From Marispirochaeta sp963667435 (GTDB lineage Bacteria > Spirochaetota > Spirochaetia > JC444 > Marispirochaetaceae), in the NCBI GenBank assembly GCA_963667435.1, contig OY763414.1, positions 3,472,001-3,536,000 on the forward strand: a DNA stretch of 64,000 bases, written 5' to 3'. Under the pieces are notes generated by a model. The model did no database searches. It was not told the DNA's origin and saw only the letters and a list, made by a program, of their open reading frames with translations. Shown one piece after another: positions 1 through 9,428 of this stretch. The stretch's first letter is position 1. Every line of letters begins with the position of its first letter. A program made the translations under genes and the position numbers.

Positions 1-698
1 ATGGTTTTCTGGGTAAATTCGGGGTAGCGGTAGCTGGCAAAAAAGAAGTAAATTGCATTAATGCCGTTTACAAGTACAGCCGCCCCTAATATTTCCTCGC
101 TTTTCAGAATATGTCCGACGAAGAAAACTGCAAAAAGCAGGAATCCAAAGCTGTAATAAATCAGCACTGTCCGGAAATGTCGCCGTTTCAGTGGTGTTGC
201 CTGTTTTCTTGCTCTGGTTAACAGAATAATACTTATAAGTCCGTGAGCAAAGAAATGCAGGTCTCCAAGAGCATTCAGTATTCTAATCGGAAAATTCTGA
301 AGATGATCGGGATTTGGACCGGCAATGATCGAGGCCGAAGACTGTGCTGCCGGCTGAAAAACGACAAGGTATAGAAGCGCCAGGAGTGCGGGAAGGAACT
401 CTATAAGATTATATCTGATGGATGGTCTTTTTCATCCTATAAGGCACAGGGTGTAGTTTAAAAAGAGCGGCCCTATAAGATAGGTTACCGGTACATCCGC
501 GTAGAGTAACCATGGAAAAGGTGTAAGCCTGTTGTAACGGTAGAGCCCGTAGTAGAGCCAGACAAATCCGAATGCGGAAAACAGGGCGCAGAGAGCTATG
601 TTTATTTCTGTCCTTCGCCTGGCTGTAAGCTGAAGGGCTGCAAAGATAAACATGGTAATACCAATTATCAAAAAAAGGTTGGTGGCAATTTGTTCCAT
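1..698 (-). pseudogene. 7TM sensor-type membrane protein, interrupted by an in-frame TGA, cut by window edge
   Basis: Read on the minus strand from an ATG at 698 (preceded by GCGGAAAGT), the frame encodes hydrophobic helices (starting MEQIATNLFLIIGITM). It meets a TGA at 432-434 after 88 codons and then stays open in the same frame for about 143 further codons to the window edge. The downstream part is just as membrane-like (EFLPALLALLYLVVF, then YYSFGFLLFAVFFVGHI) and ends near YRYPEFTQK. That layout, several TM helices followed by a YRYPEF-like motif, resembles the sensor half of membrane AraC-type regulators in spirochaetes. This assignment is an inference because the DNA-binding part would lie outside the window. 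No ATG restarts the frame just after the stop. It is either a nonsense mutation or a base-calling error. Confidence 0.6.
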
Positions 699-938
699 AC
701 TTTCCGCTTGGATAAACAGTATTATTTCTGCGACTATAACAAATGAATCGTTACAGATAAAAGAATTATACCCTATTACAAGACGCCGGGACAAGCGCAT
801 TAATAGTTTTCTGCAACTCAAAAAAATCAGGGAATCGGGTTTTACAATTGATATTAGTGAGGAGTACCGGAAGAGTCTCTACGCATTGCGTATTTTTGTA
901 TGCTACTCTATTCTTTTCAGGATTTTCAGGAGTGTGCA

Positions 939-2378
939 ATGAAAAAATTGTTCTGGTTTATATCTGTAAGTTTATTATTAAGTGTTTGTCTGTATTCTGC
1001 AGGCCAGGCGGAAACAGGCCGAAATCAGGCTGCAACAGAAGTGAGCGAAGGTCAGCTACTGCCGGTTGGCGCAGTTGATCCTGCCAATTATCTTCAGGAT
1101 TTTGTCTTTGAAAAATCTTATGACCCGGCAAAGCCGGTTACTTTTACCGTAGACCTTCTCAGGGATTCAATATGGGAAAAAGGCGATGATATCAGTGTCA
1201 GAATTTCATTGATGTCCAACGGGGAGAACTTTTTTACGGCAGTCTCCGGCAGTTTTATTCTCTATTTCCAGAATCCTGAATTATTCAGCGATTCAGTTGT
1301 GAGGAATTTTCTTGAAAATAAACTGTTGGACAATTCTGGTTTGTCTTTTTTCTTTTTTGACCCGATTGATACTAGCCTTGTTAAAGTTACAAATGTGATT
1401 GAGCTCAATTCCGCTATCAACCAGCTGGGGATGCAGAGAAAACAGTACGAAAATAATGTAGAGCTTCAGAAATTACTGAGTTCAATTGAGACGAAATTCA
1501 ATGGTGAACGGGTCCACGTATTATGGATTACGGATGAAAATATAATCGAAAAATCAACAGACGCGAGCTTTTTTAATTTCTCCATGAATGTACTCAGTAC
1601 CGGGAATACAACATTCTCATATCTGGGCTACGGAGAGGTTCCCAACTGGGTAACCCTTAATGAGGGCTTAATGAAGCATAACGGCAATTCATACTATGCA
1701 CAGAATGAAACAGAGTTGTGTGAAAAAATAGAAAAAGATATAGCCTACTTCGCAAAACCGGCAGTGGAAGATATTACTGTTGAAATTGTCTGGTCTAAAT
1801 ATGTGATTGAGCTTGCAAATTATTATCCTAAAAACTTTTATCCCGAGATTAGCGGATTCTTTCCCACCACAAATAATTCCCGCCCTTCGGTCTATCACAG
1901 AATAGGAGGCATGAACTATTCGGAGAATAAACGCTTTATTCACTATGTTAAAATTCCTGCCCTTCAAACACTTCTGGATAACAGTGAATATCGGGAGCCG
2001 AAAAACGAATCAGGCTTCAAGGTCGGCACCGTGTATGTCAGGTATTTTATACCCATGTATAATAAATATTTCTATCAACAGCAGGATCTTGTGATTCACT
2101 ATTCCAGTGGTGCTGACCTCTTGGAAGAGATGGATCCCTATGTTTTCTGTGATACTGTCATTCAGAATACTCCGCTCGTTATTCAGGAAACAGCTTCTCT
2201 GGTTAATAGAAACCGCAACTACCTTGCGGCAATACAGCTTGTTCAGACACAAAAGAATCTTTTAATGAAAGCAGATCTTATCCGAAAAGATGAAGCGGTA
2301 AGCGAGGATATCGAGCTACTTGATAAGTACTATCAGATCTTGTTCGAACAGGCAAAAACAATGAATCTGCTGCAGTAG
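939..2378 (+). CDS. secreted protein with weak vWA-like segment, unknown function
   Basis: 479 residues. The ATG at 939 is chosen because CAGGAG sits just upstream and it begins a clear signal peptide (MKKLFWFISVSLLLSVCLYS, cleavage near QAE); the frame is open further upstream but without a signal. The mature protein is mixed alpha/beta and acidic. Residues about 190-270 contain VHVLWITDEN, FSYLGYGEVPNW and GNSYYAQNETELCEKI. This resembles the second half of a von Willebrand A domain (strand, glycine-rich turn, then a Tyr-containing strand and closing helix), but no DxSxS metal site is visible, so the match is weak. It is followed 78 bases later by the GumN-like gene in the same direction, so co-transcription is possible. 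I do not recognise the family. Confidence 0.75.
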   Translation: MKKLFWFISVSLLLSVCLYSAGQAETGRNQAATEVSEGQLLPVGAVDPANYLQDFVFEKSYDPAKPVTFTVDLLRDSIWEKGDDISVRISLMSNGENFFTAVSGSFILYFQNPELFSDSVVRNFLENKLLDNSGLSFFFFDPIDTSLVKVTNVIELNSAINQLGMQRKQYENNVELQKLLSSIETKFNGERVHVLWITDENIIEKSTDASFFNFSMNVLSTGNTTFSYLGYGEVPNWVTLNEGLMKHNGNSYYAQNETELCEKIEKDIAYFAKPAVEDITVEIVWSKYVIELANYYPKNFYPEISGFFPTTNNSRPSVYHRIGGMNYSENKRFIHYVKIPALQTLLDNSEYREPKNESGFKVGTVYVRYFIPMYNKYFYQQQDLVIHYSSGADLLEEMDPYVFCDTVIQNTPLVIQETASLVNRNRNYLAAIQLVQTQKNLLMKADLIRKDEAVSEDIELLDKYYQILFEQAKTMNLLQ

Positions 2379-2456
2379 CAATACTTCTGCTAAGATTGTA
2401 GATGTGAAAAGAAGCATATTGCGGGATAATTTTCCCTGCCGGCTAAAGAGGAATAT

Positions 2457-3323
2457 ATGAAAAGACTTATCATTTTGTTTGCAGCAACCGTAATCTCTGT
2501 CTCTGTGTACTCCCAGGCGACAGTCTTTAAAGTGACAAAAGGCGATCGGTTCTGTTACATCGGTGGAACGGTACACATTCTGTCTGAATCAAATTATCCG
2601 CTGCCTTCTGAGTACGATCAGGCTTATGCCAAAGCTGATGTTCTGGTAATAGAGACGGATACTGCTTCTCTCACGGAACCTGAAAATATGCAGGCTCTTA
2701 TGCAGATGGCTGTTTACCCTGATGGTGAAACAATTGCGCAGCATTTGTCTTCCCGGGTCTATAAGAAATTGACTAAAACCTTGGGAACCTATTCGATTCC
2801 TGTGGCGGGGGTTGCGAAGCTTAAGCCGGGGCTGCTGTCAAGTGTAATCACCGCTATTCAGTTTCAGCAGATGGGATACACAGCGGAGGGAGTAGACAGT
2901 TTTTATTATAATAAGGCTGTGGAAGATAATAAGGATGTCCTTTTTCTTGAGTCCCTGAATGCACAGATTGATTTTCTCTGCAGCATGGGGGAGGGCATCG
3001 AGGATGAGTTCATTCTCTCCATGCTGGAAGATATGGATAAAACCAAAGAGTATATGGATGCAATGGTTGCTTCCTGGGAAAAAGGGGAATCGGAGGTTAT
3101 TGAGACTTCTGCACAGGAGATGAAAGCAGCTTTTCCCGAGATTTACAAAACACTCTTATCTGACAGGAACAGAACCTGGATTGATCTGTTAAATACATAT
3201 CTTGAAGATAAACCAATTGAGTTTGTCCTTTTCGGTGCAATGCATCTTTATGGGGAAGACGGGGTTCTGGAGCTGCTCAAGGCTGATGGGTGTGTGGTGG
3301 AACAACTTGGTATTACAGAATGA
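2457..3323 (+). CDS. TraB/GumN family secreted protein
   Basis: 288 residues with a signal peptide (MKRLIILFAATVISVSVYSQ). Two family hallmarks are visible: near the N-terminus GGTVHILSESNYPLP, the equivalent of the GTxH...yPLP motif, followed by AKADVLVIETD, and near the C-terminus VLFGAMHLYGEDGVLELL, the equivalent of the GAxHLxGxxGL motif. These conserved His and acidic residues are thought to form a metal-dependent hydrolase site related to Tiki proteases. The role of bacterial members is not settled. The start ATG at 2457 has GAGG seven bases upstream. The length is normal for the family. A gap of about 300 bases without a full gene follows. Confidence 0.88.
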   Translation: MKRLIILFAATVISVSVYSQATVFKVTKGDRFCYIGGTVHILSESNYPLPSEYDQAYAKADVLVIETDTASLTEPENMQALMQMAVYPDGETIAQHLSSRVYKKLTKTLGTYSIPVAGVAKLKPGLLSSVITAIQFQQMGYTAEGVDSFYYNKAVEDNKDVLFLESLNAQIDFLCSMGEGIEDEFILSMLEDMDKTKEYMDAMVASWEKGESEVIETSAQEMKAAFPEIYKTLLSDRNRTWIDLLNTYLEDKPIEFVLFGAMHLYGEDGVLELLKADGCVVEQLGITE

Positions 3324-3426
3324 GGTTGATTTAGTCTTAGGCATATATCTATGCCGATACAGAAGGATGGGAGGCTGCTAGGATGCAGTCACTGTAGCCT
3401 TGCCTGACGCTTTATCATAGAAAGCC

Positions 3427-3567
3427 ATGAAAATAACCTGCAGAAGGACAAAGACGGAGCTCATTATTACCGCATTAAAGAATCACATTCAGAAAGAGAA
3501 GATCAGTTCATTAAAGCAGCATTACGGACGGGAAGATTTTGATGTTGATCAATTAAGAGACAGATGA
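3427..3567 (+). pseudogene. VapB-like antitoxin relic inside a 307-base gap
   Basis: The gap 3324-3630 holds one suggestive short frame of 46 codons. Its product has TKTELIITALKNHIQKEK, then SLKQHYGREDFDVDQLRDR. This is the layout of the helix and C-terminal toxin-binding tail of VapB/DUF2191 antitoxins (KTELxxxALxxxIxxxxxxxLxxxxGxxDFDxDLxxxR). The N-terminal ribbon strand that binds DNA is missing or scrambled, a stop lies in frame just upstream, and no PIN-domain VapC toxin follows: the overlapping ATG at 3564 stops after four codons. It is probably the remnant of a toxin-antitoxin pair next to the defence operon. The rest of the gap shows nothing I can support. Confidence 0.45.
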
Positions 3568-3630
3568 GTTTTATCTAACAGTATTCTTCTGATGTGATCC
3601 TTGTAGAGATATCAGTTTTTTTCACAGATT

Positions 3631-4803
3631 TTACCTGTTTGTAGGATTTGCCGCATCTTGAGCTTCTTCATGGCTGAGTCGTTCCTGTTCAAGCCGGGAT
3701 TTCTCCGGATTCTGCCGTAGATATTTCTCAAGTTCTTGTTCTTCTGCAGTCAGATAGTCGAACCAGCTGCCCCGGGGAGGAATGTTTCCGGGGACTGCAA
3801 AACAGCTGTACCTTGTATATGTCTCCAGACTCATGCCCATGGATTCCACCCGGGGGAAGAGTTTGCGGAAGCGTCCCAGGATAGCTAGTCCGTCCAGGTC
3901 CATGTCACCCCAGTAAAAGAGCTCTTTTTCCTGCAGCCAGGAAACGTCTTTAAGACCCAGGCAGGCATTACCCTGGCCCCAGATAAGGAGGGTTGTTTCA
4001 TCTTTGCCGATATTAGAGAAAGGCGTAATACCAATCGGGAGGGGAAGAAGGAAACTTGCCTTGTTTTCTATAACAACAATCCGTTCTGCAGGGATGTCCA
4101 TTTTTGCAAGTTTTTCCACGGGGAAAATGCCCAGGTCGGCGTTGTAAAAGGAATAGGGCGACTTGTAAAAGCGAATCCACGCCAGCAGGTTGCTTGAAAG
4201 AATGGGACTTGATAGATCCAGACTATTTGCGTTTATACCTTCCAGGAGTCTCTGTATGGGAGTCCGGTTTCGTTCTATGAACTTGGTATCCAGAGTTATG
4301 GGGAGGGACCGGCTGTTAAGACTATTCAGATTGGTATCGGCATCAATTGTTTTAAGCCGCCGGACTGCGGTGATAATCTCCGGCCATACACTCAGGTACT
4401 GTAGAATAAGCGCGGTATTGCGTCGTATCCACTGATCTGGCAGGTCAAAGGCTTTGCAAGTGCTGTCCACTGCCAGAAAAAATTCCTCCGCTTCCTTTTT
4501 TTTCCCGATATAACTGAACAGGTCTTCCGGAGTCGGGAAAATAAGGGATTCAGGTGTTGTCTGACTGCCGTGACGCTTGGTGCCGACGGTCCTGTATTCT
4601 ATGATGTAACCGTACCCACGTTTCTCTTTTGACTGATCTTCAAGTTTGCGTATCTGCTTTGATGCTTCGGAAAAGTTTGTATAGTCCAGCTTCAGGTTTA
4701 CCCGGGGACGGAAGGGAAACAGGATATCATTGGTAATTGAATCTCTCAGATATTTCCGATAGTTTCCGGCAAGTTTTTTCCGCAGTTCTTCGGGGGCGAT
4801 CAT
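3631..4803 (-). CDS. jetD: Wadjet defence nuclease JetD (DUF3322/DUF2220, Toprim-like)
   Basis: 390 residues. The N-terminal part carries the DUF3322-type region (residues about 1-190). The C-terminal part has the DUF2220 Toprim-like core: VVIENKASFLLPLP supplies the conserved Glu, and LFYWGDMDLDGLAILGRF supplies the DxD motif. In characterised Wadjet systems JetD is the nuclease that cleaves circular plasmid DNA after extrusion by the JetABC SMC complex. It is the last gene of the minus-strand operon, starting 17 bases after the inserted ATPase gene, with AGAGG upstream of the ATG at 4803. In usual Wadjet operons jetD follows jetC directly, so the separation here is unusual. The length matches the family, and the acidic motifs are intact. 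Confidence 0.9.
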   Translation of the reverse strand: MIAPEELRKKLAGNYRKYLRDSITNDILFPFRPRVNLKLDYTNFSEASKQIRKLEDQSKEKRGYGYIIEYRTVGTKRHGSQTTPESLIFPTPEDLFSYIGKKKEAEEFFLAVDSTCKAFDLPDQWIRRNTALILQYLSVWPEIITAVRRLKTIDADTNLNSLNSRSLPITLDTKFIERNRTPIQRLLEGINANSLDLSSPILSSNLLAWIRFYKSPYSFYNADLGIFPVEKLAKMDIPAERIVVIENKASFLLPLPIGITPFSNIGKDETTLLIWGQGNACLGLKDVSWLQEKELFYWGDMDLDGLAILGRFRKLFPRVESMGMSLETYTRYSCFAVPGNIPPRGSWFDYLTAEEQELEKYLRQNPEKSRLEQERLSHEEAQDAANPTNR

Positions 4804-4820
4804 TTTTTTAAACCTCTATA

Positions 4821-5945
4821 TTACGTAATGTCCATTTCAGCCAGATAGTTGGATAGGCTCCGAACTTCTTCCCCGGTAGGGAAGGTTTTTTCCCTGTCCG
4901 GATATGCTACAAGCTGGATTCTAACTGCATTTTCAAGATAAGGAGCAAAGTGCCTGAATCCCCGGGCTAATTCCGTATCTGAACTCTTCACTTCATAGGC
5001 TGCAGCAATTTTTTGATCCAGAGAGAGGATAAAATCCAGCTCTGTGCCATCTTTTGTTCGGAAGTAGTGGAGCCCGCAGGGAATCCCGTAGCCGTCTTCC
5101 ATTGAATGGGCATGTTTCAGTAGAGAGCAGGCTGTCAGGTTTTCAATTCTCATCCCTCTATCGTCGGCAACCTGTCCGGTATCATAGAAGTAGTATTTCG
5201 GTTCCTTAAGTAGAGACCGGGCAACATTTTTGTGCCATGGGCGGACCGGAAATACCACATAAAGATTCTCAAGAATAATCAGCCAGGATTTAACGGTCTT
5301 TGCATCTTTCTGAAGATCTCTAGCCAGAGAGGCATAGGACACCGGAGAACCTACCCTGTTTCTGAGAAGTTCCAGAAGGGTTTCTATGCCTTGTATATCC
5401 GTTACAGAGGTAAGATCAATCAAATCCTGCCGGAGAATTACATCCAGGTGGGATCTCTTCCATCGGTTATAAAACCGGATATCATTCTCCAGGAAGGGTT
5501 CCGGAAATCCTCCTACCGTAAGTATCCGCTCCATCGCTTCGACAGGTTCCATGTCGGCGGATGCTTCCCTGATATCCAGCGGATGAAGGCGGTGGGAAAA
5601 AAAACGTCCGGCCAGGGAATCACCAACTTTCCGGAAAGCATCCATCCGGGCACTTCCTGTCACAATGATAGCTGGAGGGAGTCCCTCAGTGTCATATACA
5701 CCTTTCAGATACTGTTTCCAATTGTTCATTTTGTGGAGTTCATCGAAGATGATAAGCTTTTTCTTTCTATCCCAGCTCCTGGAGTTGAGGATCAGTCTAT
5801 GGGCAGGATCATCAAAATTGATATAGTCATAGTCGTCAGAAAGCATTTTCGACAGAGTTGTTTTGCCCGACTGTCGCGGACCGGATATAAGAACAATCTT
5901 CTTTGTCATATCTTTGTGGATTTGGCCGGTTTGGGATCGTTTCAT
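4821..5945 (-). CDS. AAA_14/DUF4143 ATPase inserted in the Wadjet operon
   Basis: 374 residues. The N-terminal P-loop ATPase domain has Walker A GPRQSGKTT (residues about 22-30), Walker B KLIIFDELHKM and sensor VTGSARMD. The C-terminal DUF4143 region ends in a PD-(D/E)xK-like core: GTELDFIL followed by AYEVKSS. This domain pair is widespread in bacteria and archaea, often in accessory regions, and its biochemical role is poorly known. It lies between jetC (85-base gap) and jetD (17-base gap), so it may be a passenger or an added effector. The start is uncertain: the ATG at 5945 has no ribosome site and lies directly after a TATAAT box, suggesting a leaderless message, while a second ATG at 5909 precedes the Walker A motif. 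Confidence 0.85.
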   Translation of the reverse strand: MKRSQTGQIHKDMTKKIVLISGPRQSGKTTLSKMLSDDYDYINFDDPAHRLILNSRSWDRKKKLIIFDELHKMNNWKQYLKGVYDTEGLPPAIIVTGSARMDAFRKVGDSLAGRFFSHRLHPLDIREASADMEPVEAMERILTVGGFPEPFLENDIRFYNRWKRSHLDVILRQDLIDLTSVTDIQGIETLLELLRNRVGSPVSYASLARDLQKDAKTVKSWLIILENLYVVFPVRPWHKNVARSLLKEPKYYFYDTGQVADDRGMRIENLTACSLLKHAHSMEDGYGIPCGLHYFRTKDGTELDFILSLDQKIAAAYEVKSSDTELARGFRHFAPYLENAVRIQLVAYPDREKTFPTGEEVRSLSNYLAEMDIT

Positions 5946-5951
5946 CTGACT

Positions 5952-5979
5952 ATTATACCACGAATTCCTGAAAAGTCGA
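5952..5979 (-). promoter_or_regulatory. possible promoter in front of the AAA/DUF4143 gene
   Basis: On the minus strand a perfect TATAAT (5957-5952) is preceded by TCGACT (5979-5974) with a 16-base spacer. Transcription would start at or next to the ATG at 5945. It lies in the 85-base gap after jetC and would let the inserted gene and jetD be expressed apart from jetABC. Confidence 0.45.
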
Positions 5980-6030
5980 GATTTTTAGGGAATGGTGCCC
6001 CGAATAGTCGAGTACTGTGCAAGCTGAATC

Positions 6031-9000
6031 CTATTGCTCCTGCATAGAGTGGTACGCTTCCATGCTCAGGGAGTGGGGTACCGCGTAGTCCCTCTGCTTT
6101 TCAATAAAACAGACCGATCCTATGTGCTTCTCCACAATGTTAATACGGTCCAGGGGGGTAACTATCATCAGCTGAAGGCCCATGGTGCGGAAGAGGTTCA
6201 TGGCATATTCGGAATTCTCAGGGTCTACCTTTGAGAATATCTCGTCTACAATAACAAAGCGGAATGACCTTCCCGTCTGTTCGTGCTGTTCCCGGTTCAG
6301 GCCGTACTGATAGGCTATGGCGGAGGCAAGAATTGTATAGGCCAGTTTTGCCTTCTCCCCGCCTGAGAGACTCATGGAATCTTCGTAGTACTGCTTCTCT
6401 TCATCATTATCCCGGTACCGTTCACTGGCGCCGAACTCCAGCCAGTTGCGTACATCAAGTACCTTCTTTCGCCAGTTGTCATCTTCGGAGAGTTTGTTGA
6501 TAAGTTCCTGGATTCGTATGAAAGATGATTCCAGCACACTGTCACCATTCGTGCCTCTACGGGCAAGCTCTCCGGGGTTTCCCATGGAGCTTTTCAGCAG
6601 GGCCCTGAAATCCTGAACTGCAATATCCCGTGTTGTCCTTGTATCCAGAATAATGTAGGTTTCCGGCTGTTTCGAGTAGCTTACCGATTTCAGGGAGCGG
6701 TTCAGGTGATTAATGTCGTCTTTAATTTTCCGCTCAGTGGAATCCAGGGTGTTGCTGAAAGAGATGATGTTTTCAAACATGCGTTCGTTCATAAACTTAC
6801 GGAATTCTTTTTTGTATTTGGGCAGATCGTCTTTTTCTATCCGTTTGTATACGGCAATATAATCCTTCAGATAGTCGGGATTCGCGGACAGATGGTGGGT
6901 TTCCGAGCTCCATCCGGGAAAGCTCCGGGCAATCTCCGGCCCGGGTGCCAGAAAGCGGTTCATGGCATTGGTTAGATCTCTTCCGGTTTTATCAATCTTT
7001 TTGGAGGAATTTTCAATCTGCTGACGTGCTTCGTTCATTGCGTCGATGCGTTGAGTTCTAAGGATTGTCAGCGGATCCGCTTTAGCTGGTTTACTCCGGG
7101 CAAACAGTTTTTCTATGGCAGGGTATATCTCTTCCAGTTCTGCTTTCTGGCTTGAATTAAGTTTTGTTAAGACCTCTGTACTCTCCTCTATCTCTGTCTG
7201 AAGGGCCTCGATCTTCTGCTGCCGCAGCGCTATTGCCTGAATAAGATTATCCCGCTTTTTCTCCAGACCGCTGCGGGATTCTTCCAGATCCTCTTTCTTT
7301 TTCTTAAGGGACTTCAAGGCATCCGCACTTTCAAGCAGAGATTTCCGCTGGGTCTCCAGGTTGCTTATCCGTTCTGCAAGTTTCGCCCAGTTTATTTCGC
7401 TGTAATCTTCGAAGGATGTAACTGTCTGGCCCGACCGAATCTGTTCCCGAAGGTTGCTGATGGTATTATGCAGTCCCCTAATCTTCCTGGACAGTTCAGA
7501 AATAAGCTCTTCGTTTGTATTAAGCTGATCTTTCATTATCGCGATTTTACGGCTGTTATCCCAGCCTAAGACATAGTTCTCTCTTCCCCATCTGCCCGGC
7601 CGGTCGTCCTTTTCATGCCTTCTATTTCCCTTCACCAGACCATTGGAGGTAACCGCATGGGATGCGTGGGAAAACTCCTTGAGATCATCGGTACAGAGGT
7701 AGTCGAAACGGTCCAGAACGGTTGATGCCAGCCAGGTTGAAAAAGGCGTATCCGGACGTCCCTCCAGTTTGGCGGGTAGCGTTGCCAGGTCGGCAGCAAA
7801 CAGCTCCTCAATGTTCTGTGTCGCGGTATCTTCCGGAATACGAAAATAGACAAGTCTGCCTTTCAGGTCGGTATTGTTAATGTACTCGGTGGTTTGCCTG
7901 TACAGTGATTCGGGAACCAGAATACTCAGGGCGAAGTTGTGAAGAAGTCTTTCCGCCGCAAGTTCCCACCGGCTTTCTTCAGCGCGGACCTGAACCAGTT
8001 CCCCCGCAAAGGGGAGGTCAGAAGGTGTTATAGCCAGGGCATCACACAGCTGTCTGCGCAGCTGCAGCGATGTGAAGGGAATGTTGGATCTGCGGGATTG
8101 AAGGGATCCTATTTCTGTTTTCAGCTCTGCTGATTTGTCAGCCAGATCCTCATGCTTCCGCTCTTCTCCCCGCAGTTCTTTTTCAGTTTTGGTTATTCTG
8201 CACACAGCGTCGTCCATAATCTGCGACGCTTTTACTTTGTTCCGGATGAAAATATCCAACGAAGAGGGAGCGGGCAGAGCAAGTACGTCGGCACATCCGA
8301 GGTAACGGGTGTGCCGCTGTTTTCTTTCCTGCATCCGCTCACCGGACGTGCTAATATCATTTTCTATTTCCCGCAGTCTACCGGAAGTGGAATCCTGAGC
8401 AATTGCCACGTTTACCGATTCAAGTTCCTGAAGAATTTGGCTCTTTTCCTCCTCCAGTGAGGCTTTATCGGCGGTATAGCGGTTCAGCAGTTCGGATTCC
8501 CTGGCATACAGCTCTTCCGCGGTCTCCCTTCTGCGAGCGGCAAAGTAAAAGGGGATCCCTTCACTTATACGATGAAGATTTTCTGATTCCTCCAGTATTG
8601 TTCGGTAGGTAAGACCGGTATCCCTAATTGTCTTCAGGTGCTCAAGCTGAATTTCCGCCATCTCTATCTTGTTATGGGTCTGCAGCAGGTCCTGATAGTT
8701 GCCCTTGAGTTTGGCAAAGTCTTCCTCCATTCCTGGTTCTTCTATCATATGGGTCCGGATAAAGGAGTTCAGGTTTTCTATCTGTTTAACCCCGACAATC
8801 TGGGAAAAGAGGTTCAGTGCCTTTTCCGACCGCAGTCCCAGGGCGCGGATCATGTATTGCTGGTATTTAGAAAAACTGTCGTGCCAGGTTATTCCCGGAA
8901 TGCCTTCCAGGCGTTTACGGTATTCCCTTTTGGCGTCCAGAGGCTGAAGATGTTCCTGAATGTTTAAAGGGGCATCGGCGGTTATATATTCCCGCTGAAG

Positions 9001-9426
9001 TCCGGAGGCGGTAAACCGGCGGATCTGGGCCAGGGTAAAGTGTGATTTATTAAGCTGGTTATAAAAAACCGCAACGAGAATGGAGTAGCTGTTCTTTTCC
9101 CGCAGATGAGAGACAGTCGAGCGGCTTCCTTCCTCATTCCTAAGGCTGCCGTAGGCTCCGAGTACGTAGGATTCTTCTGTTCTATCTCGTTTTTTCTCGC
9201 TCCCTGAAGACTGGTTGTAATGACGCCTGACGGGAGGGACAAGCAAAGTGACCAGCGCATCCGCCAGGGTTGTTTTCCCCGAACCGTTTGCACCTGTTAC
9301 AAGAATGGAACTGCAGCCGGGTTCTATGCGCCAGATCTTTTCGTGGAATCCGCCCCAGTTGTAAATTTCCAGGTATTCAAGTTTGTATCCGCTGTGGGTA
9401 ATTTCTTCGGTAAAGAGCATTTCCAT
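6031..9426 (-). CDS. jetC: Wadjet SMC-like ATPase JetC
   Basis: 1131 residues, the size of MukB-like short SMC proteins. The N-terminal head contains Walker A TGANGSGKTTLADAL (residues about 43-57). Long coiled coils rich in Glu/Lys/Leu flank a central hinge-like region (about 430-600). The C-terminal head holds the ABC signature SLSGGEKAKLAYTIL and Walker B FRFVIVDEIFSKVD with the D-loop. JetC is the motor that, with kleisin JetA and winged-helix protein JetB, extrudes loops on plasmid DNA and presents it to JetD. The start ATG at 9426 lies two bases after the jetB stop, with GAGG inside the jetB end, so expression is coupled. All ATPase motifs look intact. Confidence 0.93.
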   Translation of the reverse strand: MEMLFTEEITHSGYKLEYLEIYNWGGFHEKIWRIEPGCSSILVTGANGSGKTTLADALVTLLVPPVRRHYNQSSGSEKKRDRTEESYVLGAYGSLRNEEGSRSTVSHLREKNSYSILVAVFYNQLNKSHFTLAQIRRFTASGLQREYITADAPLNIQEHLQPLDAKREYRKRLEGIPGITWHDSFSKYQQYMIRALGLRSEKALNLFSQIVGVKQIENLNSFIRTHMIEEPGMEEDFAKLKGNYQDLLQTHNKIEMAEIQLEHLKTIRDTGLTYRTILEESENLHRISEGIPFYFAARRRETAEELYARESELLNRYTADKASLEEEKSQILQELESVNVAIAQDSTSGRLREIENDISTSGERMQERKQRHTRYLGCADVLALPAPSSLDIFIRNKVKASQIMDDAVCRITKTEKELRGEERKHEDLADKSAELKTEIGSLQSRRSNIPFTSLQLRRQLCDALAITPSDLPFAGELVQVRAEESRWELAAERLLHNFALSILVPESLYRQTTEYINNTDLKGRLVYFRIPEDTATQNIEELFAADLATLPAKLEGRPDTPFSTWLASTVLDRFDYLCTDDLKEFSHASHAVTSNGLVKGNRRHEKDDRPGRWGRENYVLGWDNSRKIAIMKDQLNTNEELISELSRKIRGLHNTISNLREQIRSGQTVTSFEDYSEINWAKLAERISNLETQRKSLLESADALKSLKKKKEDLEESRSGLEKKRDNLIQAIALRQQKIEALQTEIEESTEVLTKLNSSQKAELEEIYPAIEKLFARSKPAKADPLTILRTQRIDAMNEARQQIENSSKKIDKTGRDLTNAMNRFLAPGPEIARSFPGWSSETHHLSANPDYLKDYIAVYKRIEKDDLPKYKKEFRKFMNERMFENIISFSNTLDSTERKIKDDINHLNRSLKSVSYSKQPETYIILDTRTTRDIAVQDFRALLKSSMGNPGELARRGTNGDSVLESSFIRIQELINKLSEDDNWRKKVLDVRNWLEFGASERYRDNDEEKQYYEDSMSLSGGEKAKLAYTILASAIAYQYGLNREQHEQTGRSFRFVIVDEIFSKVDPENSEYAMNLFRTMGLQLMIVTPLDRINIVEKHIGSVCFIEKQRDYAVPHSLSMEAYHSMQEQ

Positions 9427-9428
9427 TA

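Noticed and set aside
1..698. Selenocysteine or Trp recoding of the TGA at 432-434
   Set aside because: The context is a membrane helix loop with no redox motif, no SECIS-like hairpin was evident, and TGA ends many clear genes here (for example aguA, jetA, cheX).
6031..9426. JetC as MukB or SbcC
   Set aside because: The partners (DUF3375, DUF4194 and DUF2220 proteins) are those of Wadjet, and no mukE/mukF or sbcD gene is present.
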